Origin: Kingdonia uniflora
Lineage: Eukaryota; Streptophyta; Magnoliopsida; Ranunculales; Circaeasteraceae
DNA length: 64,000 nucleotides
Direction of reading: 5' to 3'
NCBI GenBank assembly: GCA_014058105.1
Contig: JACGCM010002198.1
Span: forward strand, 447,001 to 511,000
Below are positions 56,609 to 64,000 of this stretch, piece after piece. Numbering within the stretch: the stretch's first letter is position 1; every line of letters begins with the position of its first letter. The notes under the pieces were generated by a model that was given only the letters and a program-made list of their open reading frames with translations, searched no databases and was not told where the DNA came from. A program made the translations under genes and the position numbers.

Positions 56609-56877
56609 TTTGATATTGAGGTGAGTAAGAAGGTATCGCTTGGTAAACCAAGCTGAGGTTCTTTTTTAGTTTTGTTTAATTACGGTAAGTGTATATTCGA
56701 TTGAAATAGCAAAACTCAGGCAGCCCTAAGGAGACATTTAACAAACATGTTAGACAATATTGAAAAAAATATGTTTTCCGAAAGAAAAAAAATTATGCGT
56801 TCTTACACACCCAAGATCATATATCACTATATGTTTCTGATCCAGGATGTATTTTATTCTTTCTATGTTGTGTTGGC

Positions 56878-57555
56878 TCAGGTTAGATGAAATGGTCCTC
56901 AAGTTTCTGCAAGATGTACAGATTTGCATTGTTGATAACCTAAAAGAAATTGAAGTGAAGTTCATATTTGATTCTAACCCTTTCTTCAAGAACACAATCT
57001 TGACTAAAACATACCATTTAATCGCAGAGGGGAAAAGGTATTTTACAAAGAAGGCAACTGGCTAACAATCATTATTAACCTATTTATACTTTGCGTTTGA
57101 TAATTTTCTCAAAACATGTTTAATATAGTTTCTGGTTCTTCTATGATTTCAGGACAGAGATTGACGTGTCCATTGGGCAGAGTACAATGAAAGAGATACT
57201 TCGGATAAAATTGAACTCGCATTCACAAAACTCAAAACCCAAAATAAGATTTGAAAGCTGTGACAGTTTCTTCTATTATTTCAAAGCGCGTGATGGACCA
57301 AAATCTTGTCTTATAGATTTAAATGAGAATCGTGAATATGATGATGGCGGTAGTAGTTTTAATGATGGCAAGGACTCTAAAAAAGTTGGAGGTTGTAATA
57401 AGAAAGATGACGATGATGATAGTATGGTTGAAAATAATGGTGATGAAAATAATGGTGATGAAACTAATGAAGACCATGAAGACGATTGGATGAGGATGAC
57501 GTTGATGACAATGATGGTGATGAAAGTGAGGAAAAAATGGTGGTGATAGTGATAA
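56878..57555 (+). pseudogene. NAP1-like (nucleosome assembly protein 1) gene remnant
   Basis: The first exon piece (acceptor TTGGCTCAG, to about 57061) codes MVLKFLQDVQICIVDNLKEI then FDSNPFFKNTILTKTYHLIA, the NAP domain part before the histone-binding core. The second exon (from 57154 after GATTTCAG) codes TEIDVSIGQSTMKEILRIKL and FESCDSFFYYF and then an aspartate-rich tail. NAP1 carries histones H2A-H2B and has a long acidic C-terminus. The donor after KATGG reads CT where GT is expected. A shift near 57490 diverts the acidic tail into a methionine-rich frame while DEDDVDDNDGDESEE continues in another. N-terminal coiled coil and middle domain are missing. Probably dead. Confidence 0.78.
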
Positions 57556-57565
57556 CTGAAGTTCT

Positions 57566-57780
57566 GGTTAGGGGCGAGCACGGGTCAGTTTTGGGCCTTA
57601 ACTGAGCCCGAACCGACCTTAATCGGTTTTTCAAATCATAACCCGAACCGAACCGAGTTGGGTCTAAAACCCGAACCGAACCGAGTTGGGACCGAACCGA
57701 AAATAAAAGTCGAAAACAGAAACCGAACCGATTTTGGATCGGGTCGGGTCTGTTCTCGTCAGATTTTTAAATTAGAGAAA
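57566..57780. mobile_element. Single end of a hAT-like transposon
   Basis: It begins AGGGGCGAGCACGGGTC and has six or more AACCGAACCGA or CCGAACCGAACCG words, the subterminal pattern of one common plant hAT group. No opposite end with CGGTTCGGTT words was seen up to 58660, so it is a fragment or a deleted copy. Confidence 0.55.
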
Positions 57781-58660
57781 ATGTTCAATCATAAACTTTT
57801 TCCTACTTGGGATGTAAAATGAACTAACATTTAACTCGTTTACATTGTACAACTCATTTAAAAAATTACATATAATCCTTAATCCATACACATCTTAATC
57901 GTGTAACATTCGTTGATAATCTTGTATATACGAATGGCGAAGCTGTGAGCTATATAGAAATACTGCAAGCAATAGTTGATATTTGTTTTTCGAGGAAGAG
58001 GGAAATATGACTGGTACTGGATGTCACATTGGTTTGTAAAGTCTCGACTGAAATCCCACAATTGTCATCCTAGATCCTTGTCTCGAGCTTTCAACGAGGG
58101 GTTTGTTTCGCTGCAATTGTCAAAGTATTTCCCTGTAACGCCTTTCACGTCTGGATGGAGAGCTAAGTAACAAGTTGTCGCGGCACCCTACAAGTACAAG
58201 AAATCAAAAAGATTCATATATTCACAATATAATCATTATATTAGTTCAACAACATTAAGAACGACCTTTGTTGCTGAAATTGGCCCATTTTGATGCTATT
58301 AGAACTAATATGATTATAATAACACGAAACATCGCATGATTCAAAACATCAAGTCATGGAGAATTCCTTACATGTTCGACGCTTTTTAAGAATGTTTTTG
58401 CCATGGTAAAAACCCAAGGATTGGCTGAAAGTAGGGCGTGGAGAGAAAATTAGTAAAACTTTAGAGATTTTTTCTTAAGATGTTAAAAGAAGATTATACA
58501 GTTTAAACTACATACCTTTTATAACTTGACATATAGAGCTATATTTGTTGGTATAATCCCTGGGTGTAGCGAGTTTGCTGTCATATTAGCTTCTTCCTAA
58601 TTCAAATACATTGTGGCAAAGGACATTTTGGTTAACTACTTATATATGTTGCATACTATG
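57781..58660. other. AT-rich spacer
   Basis: No recognisable gene was seen. The short frame at 57976-58170 has no family match that I can name. Confidence 0.5.
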
Positions 58661-59427
58661 TGTAATAGCCTATTTTCGTATTGCACGAAGATAGCGCTTT
58701 ACACCTTCAAAATCTAGGATGTTTACTTATGAACGGGAAATAAACAACACTAGATTTAGCGTAGAAAACCCTTGAATGGGTTATAAACCACGACCTCTCC
58801 TGAGGATTTTAGAAAGCGAGAGAGGTATATTTAGACTGCTAGCTATTACAAAGAGAGAGAGAGAGATGTAGAAAAGATCTCTTAGAGGTTCTCAGAGCAG
58901 CCTCCCCAATTCGTAGCTATCTAGTCTTATTTATAGGTCTTATAATATGACCGTTGGTTATATTGATAAGGAACGTTACAATATCGGGTTTTGATGAGTC
59001 TTCATGGTGGTCTTTTGTAACGTCTTGATACTTGTTGATCTATAACGGATCCATTAACATTCTTTAGCTGTAGCTTTAGACCGTTAGGAAGATACGATCT
59101 CTTGTGATGCTCGTGTGCATACGACCTGTTGATAAGTGGAGGAGTATCTTCTGTAGCGTGAAGTCACAGGATGCTTTGATATCTTTGAACTGTTGATGAA
59201 GATATGATATCTAATAGTGTTCGCGTGTATTCGAACTGTTGATAGATATCTGAGCATTTTCTATAGTACGATATTATTGGATGATTTGTCATCCCCGAGC
59301 TATAGATGAGGAAGTATGTATTACGATCTCCTTGCTTTTAGTCCTTGATTGGTTATCAGTATGTTTACTCGAGCTATGTAAGTTCGAATATCGGACTCAG
59401 TAAGAGGATTATAAATAAGCCCTCACA
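58661..59427 (-). repeat. 3' LTR of Tat-like element
   Basis: Its homology with the LTR at 12644-13147 is visible in CATCAAAACCCGATATTGTAACG-like and GAAGACTCATCA words, the CTCTCAGGAGAGGTCGTGGTTT-like section and the terminal ATTACA. On the minus strand a TATA-like CTATAAATAAG lies at 58937-58927. It is about 260 bp longer than its relative. Confidence 0.85.
58927..58937 (-). promoter_or_regulatory. LTR TATA box
   Basis: CTATAAATAAG on the minus strand is equivalent in position to CTATATAAAG in the related LTR at 12880. Confidence 0.5.
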
Positions 59428-61049
59428 ACTGCCCCCTCTCAGCCAATAGCTAGAGAAACGTGTGTTGCGAGTGGTGTTGGTTGAGAAGTCCAGTCGTCTG
59501 AATTGAATGTTGTATTGATGGTTTCCATTTTATTTTGGAAGAGTAGTAGTTTCGACTTTTGGGTCTCCCAAAAATTCTTCTTGAGGCGTGCACTTGTGAT
59601 GAATACCTTATTAGAAGTTGTAGAATGTATTAAATGCTGCTAGTATAAAACATGGTGAATAGTTGCTATCACTGCTCACCCTGGTTAACGTTGTCAGTCA
59701 TTCAGGTTGGGTTGAGTAGTAGTGATGGTAACAACTTGACGCCAAACATATGAAGCTAGAGTTCAGACAAAAATGGCAAGTTTGCAAACTCTCTATTTTG
59801 GCACCCAAAGTCTTTCTCTGTCGACTTCAATCCCTGTTCCTCCAACTTTCCATGGGATATCGTAGGAAGAAGTAGAGGAGATAGAGGATGATTATCATCA
59901 ACTGTGGCAATTTCATTATGTGGTTTTGTTTGCTGTTCACCGTCAGTCCTGTCTGCTGATACTTGCAGAGGATGCAGTGGTGGCGAAAGACGAGAAGGCA
60001 GGGAAGTCATCTGAGAAGTACTGTCGATACCCTGAGAAAGATTGGGTATTGTAATGGTGGAGGTGGTCCTTCATTGGCAACGGAGGTGGGGGCTATGGAG
60101 GGGTGGTGGGATTAATTATGTCCTCTACTTCACTCTAATTCCCCCTCCTTGGACTTTGAGTTTTTCTGTTGGGCCCGCCATTATTTCTTCTCAAGTGTTG
60201 CACTATCATTTGCAACGTAGGCTATTCTTTGTAAAAGACAAAATTGTCTGTAGAACTTGTAATCTTTATTTCCGAACTGGTTGAAGGGTTCATTCTTGTA
60301 ACTTGTTTTTCTTGAATAATAATTTCGAACTTTATCATCTCGTCTTATAAGTGCTTGAAGCTGCTTTTAGAACTGTTGTAAGATTCCATAGAACAATTAT
60401 CAAACTAGTCCCTGATGACATGGGTTGAAAATATGTAGATCATTTTGTTGATGAGTTGAATGAAGTATATCCAAACTGTGTAGGTCGCTCTTATATGTTG
60501 GTGGCCTTGTTGAGATATAGTGTTGCTATGTCTGCGGATATGACGAGGTCATAATTTCTTTCGTGCCATAAGTTCTTGGTGTTAGATACTTGTCGTTGTC
60601 AACTTGAATACTTGTTATCATCGGTGGAACTTTGTCGGAGCCTTTGAAAATCGTGCTGGATAAACTTGCTAAAGAGGATGTGAGAGCTGCTGATATTGAA
60701 CTCATTCCACGTGGTAAAGATAATTATCCGTTCTGTCATTATATGTAAGGTTGGATGATTGATCATAATAAATTAATTTTCTTGTATTGAGGTCATCTCG
60801 TTATTGCTTTTTGTATTTATGATAATTTTTGACTGAAATATAGCTGAAGCAGGATTTATTGTTGATTTTCTGCTTCTGTCAGACCGAAATTGAGGTAAGT
60901 GATAGCTGTAATAGCTATACTTAGGTTTTTGAACTGGAAACCATGCTATAAAAAAGCGCAGCAGGATCGTGCAGCCGTAGAAGGTTGTTGCTGTAAATAA
61001 TTGTATTGTATGATCTATAGAAATCTTTTTGGGCAGTGAGTCCTTAATA
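59428..61049. other. 3' untranslated interior of the Tat-like element
   Basis: No pol motif was recognised on the minus strand. A plus-strand stretch near 60620-60740 reads IIGGTLSEPLKIVLDKLAKE and VRAADIELIPRGKDNYPF without start or known family. 60950-61049 may act as leader or promoter of the antisense gene. Confidence 0.45.
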
Positions 61050-63716
61050 ATGGCAGAGGAGAGAGACGGGCGTGATAACAGAACACGTTACACCAAAAAT
61101 CATTATGAGGGCAAACGAAAAGACGTGCCTGCTAGGAGAGATGATGTGGACCCGTGTCCCGAAGAGCCATCATTTCAGAAACTGAGGGATAATATAAAAG
61201 CTTTTCTTTCCTCTTCTCTTAAAGCACAATCAATTGCAGGCAGAGGCAAAAGCATTTCTAGAGAGAGAAAATCTTCAAATTTTGAACGCAGTCCTCGAGT
61301 GTTGTGTGATCTTACTAAGAAGGACAAAGTCTTGTCGTCTGAGGTACGAGCGATGACCGGAGTCGACGACTGTATCTCTTCTAGTACAGGTTAGTATCTC
61401 TGCTTTCATCTTTTCTGCTGTTGTATTAGTTTCTTGGAAAACTTGTGGATTGCATGTTTGAACTTGCTTTTGGGTAGATTAATAATGTGTTGGGTACGGC
61501 TGAGGGAGGAGGCATATTTGATTAATTAAATCTCTGAATAGATTTTTCCTTTATGTGCGGTAGATGTGCTCAAAAAGCCCAAACTCAGTAGTAAATTTGT
61601 TGTATCTACCAGTAGTGAGGAATCATCATCGTCTGATAGGACTATGGATGATTCTGTGGTAATTGATACTGTAACTACTGATAATCCAGTTGTTTCTTCT
61701 GGGAGGGATGTGAGATTGTATGTGGGGAATGAAACTGGGCAATTTTTTAAATATCCCAAGAATGTAGACGTAGCGAAGAAATTTTTACAGTATAAAAAGA
61801 GTTTTAGACGGAGAATGGGGGAATTATGTGATGAATGCAGGGTTGTGGTTTAGGACTCTAGTGAGATCGAGTGGTAATGTAGAGCATTATCAGGTGCCTT
61901 CTCTAGATCGATGTAAGAGAAGTATGGATATAGGAGATGATATAGATATCGCTTATTATAATAGAACTGGCGTAGAGGTCGTAGAGGAAGGATTCCTCTG
62001 TTATTTGAACCAGGTCGCATATGGGTTGAGTATTCCCCTAACCTTTTTCCAAAAGGGGGTAATGAATACACTAAAGAGTTGCCCTGGTGAATTAAATGGT
62101 AACAACTTTGAGATGATGAGAGTCCGTGAAGCCCTTAACCAGAAGTGGTGAGATGGTGGTATTGCAAGACAATTCATTGCGGACGATGTCTTGAAATACT
62201 ACAAGTTTAAGTATGTGAAAGATTGAAAGAGCGGATACTTGTTTAGTGATTCAGCGAGGCCAAAATTCTTTGATTTTGAATCTTCTGGGAGACCCTGGTG
62301 CGACCATCTTATGATGGTGAGGGGTAATTATATGCAAGTGTCTGGGGAACCCGCGCTCGAGCTAATATATAAGAATGCTAACGAGAGTAAGTGTCTTCAT
62401 TCTGCCTGCAGTTTGTCTTTTAACTTATTGCGAGCTGCTAACATAGTTTGTTGCTATTTTGGCTTAGCCTAATCCAAAAGCTGTTGCTGATACATCGAGT
62501 TTGTTCGACGTCGTTTGTCGAGAAGGAAAGGAACTGAACAAAGTTCTTGGAGAAGAGGCTTAACTCTGTAGCTGAAAAAGTACAACGAGCTCATCAAAAA
62601 CGAGCTATGGCTACTTCGAGCTCTGCGTATGCTGATGTGATGGAGATTCCAGTCTGTATTGTGGGTACTTTGAGCTCCTTAGTTCGGCGAACTAGAATAA
62701 AAAAGATGGTGCCGCCTTTTGAACAAACAGCTCATGTGCAAATACCGCCGGTGGGAACTGAGGGGGTGAATGCTGATGTAAATATGGTTCCTCCTATGAA
62801 GAAACTGAAAAAAGAATCTGATTAAGATATCTGAGTTTCTTCGAAGGGTGTCAACCTCGAAGCCGTGGAGTAGGAGGTGTTGGATTTGGCTACGCGTGAT
62901 CCCATCCGCCTAGATACTCAAATTCGAACCAACATCTCTCAGGTATGCAAGGTGTTATTTAATTAAATCTTTTCCAGTAATGATCGGATTTTGTAATACT
63001 GTTTTGCTGTATTTGTGGCGCAGCTTTTTTTCGTTTGGAAGTCGGCCGCGGAGGTGTTGAAGCTAGCTGCTGCGAATCGTGGCAAACTTGTTCGGCAACA
63101 TGATCCAGAGAAAGCTGCTTTGCGAGAACAGTTCGGGCAGAAGAAGGTACTGCAGAGGGAGCAGTTCGAGAAGGAAAAGGCTCTGCAGAAAAATAAGTTC
63201 GAGAACAGTTCGGACAGAAAGATCCACACACAATTAAAAATCGATCTGAGGTATGCTTGTGACGAACTGGAGCGGTGCAAGGGTCATAATGCATATCTGG
63301 AGAGGGAAAATGTAAAGTGTGCTAGGTTGTTGCAGAGCTCAGAGAAGAGAGTAACATTGTAAGAAGCGCGTTTACTAGATACACAACAACGTCTGCAAGT
63401 ATCCCAATCACGCTTGAAGAAGAAAATTACTCCAAAGCGGGGAAAACGTGCTATCAACATGGACCACGAACGTCAAATAGCCGATGTGATCGCATTTTAT
63501 GGGGGTGAGCTCGAGAGAGTAGAAAATTAATTTAGACGTTATATCTCGAACTGTGGTAAAGATGTGGAAGTAGAGAATGATAAGGTTGAAAATATATGGT
63601 TTGCAAAAGGGAATGAGGGTGGGGGAGCTTCAGCCTCAAAACCACGAGTTGAAGAGTCTGAGGAGGAGGAGGTCGAATATCTGTTGCCTCACACACGGCA
63701 TAAGACCCGTCCGTAA
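61050..63716 (+). pseudogene. Antisense multi-exon gene of the Tat-like element (Transposase_28-like plus coiled coil), damaged
   Basis: The ATG at 61050 gives MAEERDGRDNRTRYTKNHYE. GT at 61390 and AG at 61563 bound an intron that keeps frame (T-D-V-L-K-K-P). Exon 2 has a serine-rich stretch, then RLYVGNETGQFFKYPKN. After a one-base shift near 61830 it continues LDRCKRSMDIGDDIDIAYYN, EEGFLCYLNQVAYGLSIPLT and, past two stops, RPKFFDFESSGRPWCDHLMM. GT at 62387 and AG at 62467 bound a second possible intron, GT at 62943 and AG at 63023 a third. The last exon is charged coiled coil with REQFGQKKVLQREQFEKEKA and an acidic tail (ESEEEEVEYLL) to TAA at 63714. The layout resembles Pfam Transposase_28-type proteins common in plant genomes. 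Function unknown. Confidence 0.65.
63024..63716 (+). pseudogene. Coiled-coil last exon of the antisense gene
   Basis: After GTGGCGCAG come FFVWKSAAEVLKLAAANRGK and then heptad-rich, E/Q/K-rich sequence up to EKRVTL, a stop (63361), EARLLDTQQRLQVSQSRLKK, DHERQIADVIAFYGGELERV, another stop near 63530, and the acidic end. The two stops are single-base changes in an otherwise open frame. Confidence 0.6.
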
Positions 63717-64000
63717 GAGGTCGTAATCTTTACAAGTAGATGCTAGTATTAGTAGGGTGCAATCAGAAGCCAACTAGATTGTTGCATTTGATTATACTTT
63801 GCATAATGTAGTTGATTCGTGTATCATAGCTTGATGTTGTAATAAAAATTGTAGAATGATATGTCTTGTAGGAATGAATATCTGTTGATAGATGTATTGT
63901 CACTTGTGATCTGTTCTTCAAGGTTGAAGACAAAGAACAGGACAAATTGGCTGCCTTATCTGCGTCAAATAAAAAATTGCCTGCCAAGTTGCAGCAATGT
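63717..64000. other. Interior of Tat-like element to the window edge
   Basis: Presumably the 3' UTR of the antisense gene and the start of the stretch leading to pol on the minus strand. No motif was recognised. Confidence 0.4.

Larger units (their letters stand above)
55085..56877 (+). other. Region between S28 and NAP1-like remnants, with leader-like DNA and a large duplication
   Basis: 55435-55620 is a CT-rich strand with CTCTTCTCTTCCAAACCCACC-type repeats, resembling a 5' UTR upstream of the NAP1-like exons. A direct duplication occupies 55823-56158 and 56279-56608. N-terminal NAP1 exons were not found. Confidence 0.5.
58661..64000 (-). mobile_element. Tat-like Ty3/gypsy element, 3' part with antisense gene; continues past right edge
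   Basis: The LTR 58661-59427 is read on the minus strand from TGTGAGGGCTTATTTATAAT to AGGCTATTACA. Immediately upstream on that strand is TATTGGCTGAGAGGGGGCAGT (purine tract) and a CTTCTCAACCAACACCACTCGC stretch, which also precedes the 3' LTR of the 12644-17694 element. So this is a 3' LTR and the interior lies at higher coordinates. Pol and the 5' LTR are outside the window. 61050-63716 holds a coding region on the opposite strand. Extra antisense ORFs between pol and the 3' LTR are known from Tat-lineage elements. Confidence 0.82.

Noticed and set aside
57276..57581. 101-residue minus-strand frame rich in serine
   Set aside because: Shadow of the aspartate-rich NAP1 tail on the opposite strand.
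62959..63294. Two overlapping minus-strand frames in the right-hand element
   Set aside because: Antisense shadows of the coiled-coil exon; no Tat pol motif in them.

Overview
The window looks like nuclear DNA of a flowering plant, probably a eudicot, in a gene-poor, transposon-dense stretch. Evidence for this is AT-rich sequence, plant-type GT-AG introns, plant gene families (GDPDL/SHV3-like, S28 Pro-X carboxypeptidase-like, vacuolar sorting receptor, NAP1) and plant lineages of Copia, Ty3/gypsy (Athila, Tat, chromovirus), hAT and SINE elements. I see no prokaryotic operon, CRISPR array or organelle block. No protein-coding gene in the window looks intact.

Layout. 1-12480: a minus-strand GDPDL-type gene whose exons are split by two Copia-type LTR elements, a gag-only one (301-6338) and one with a decayed complete gag-pol (7127-11830). 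12644-17694: a non-coding LTR element with a ~121-bp tandem array beside its 3' LTR, exact target duplication CTTAT. 18822-22584: a 3.8-kb transposon with inverted ends and an exact 8-bp target duplication, which carries the first exon of a vacuolar sorting receptor gene. 22644-55084: one plus-strand S28 serine carboxypeptidase gene can be followed exon by exon across 32 kb. Its introns hold (a) 23412-39863, a minus-strand chromovirus-like gypsy element that contains a 13-kb hAT element (25459-38487), which itself contains an Athila-type gypsy element (27411 to about 35.5 kb); (b) 40520-45258, a plus-strand chromovirus with a SINE in its 5' LTR; (c) 46141-47010, a long inverted repeat; and (d) 47036-53820, a possible Helitron. 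56878-57555: a NAP1-like gene remnant. 57566-57780: one end of another hAT-like element. 58661-64000: the 3' part of a minus-strand Tat-like LTR element that carries, in antisense, a multi-exon coding region with a Transposase_28-like and coiled-coil layout. This element continues beyond the right edge.

How it fits together. Most insertions are confirmed in two independent ways: a target-site duplication, and restored reading-frame or exon continuity when the element is mentally removed. This gives a relative order: S28 gene, then the gypsy element in its intron, then hAT in that element's gag, then Athila in the hAT. The parts with most biological interest are the spliced antisense gene in the Tat-like element, the host exon carried by the 18.8-22.6 kb transposon, the GRF zinc-finger ORF in the hAT element, and the multi-exon unknown minus-strand gene inside the candidate Helitron. 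Divergence was judged by eye; no alignment or database search was run.
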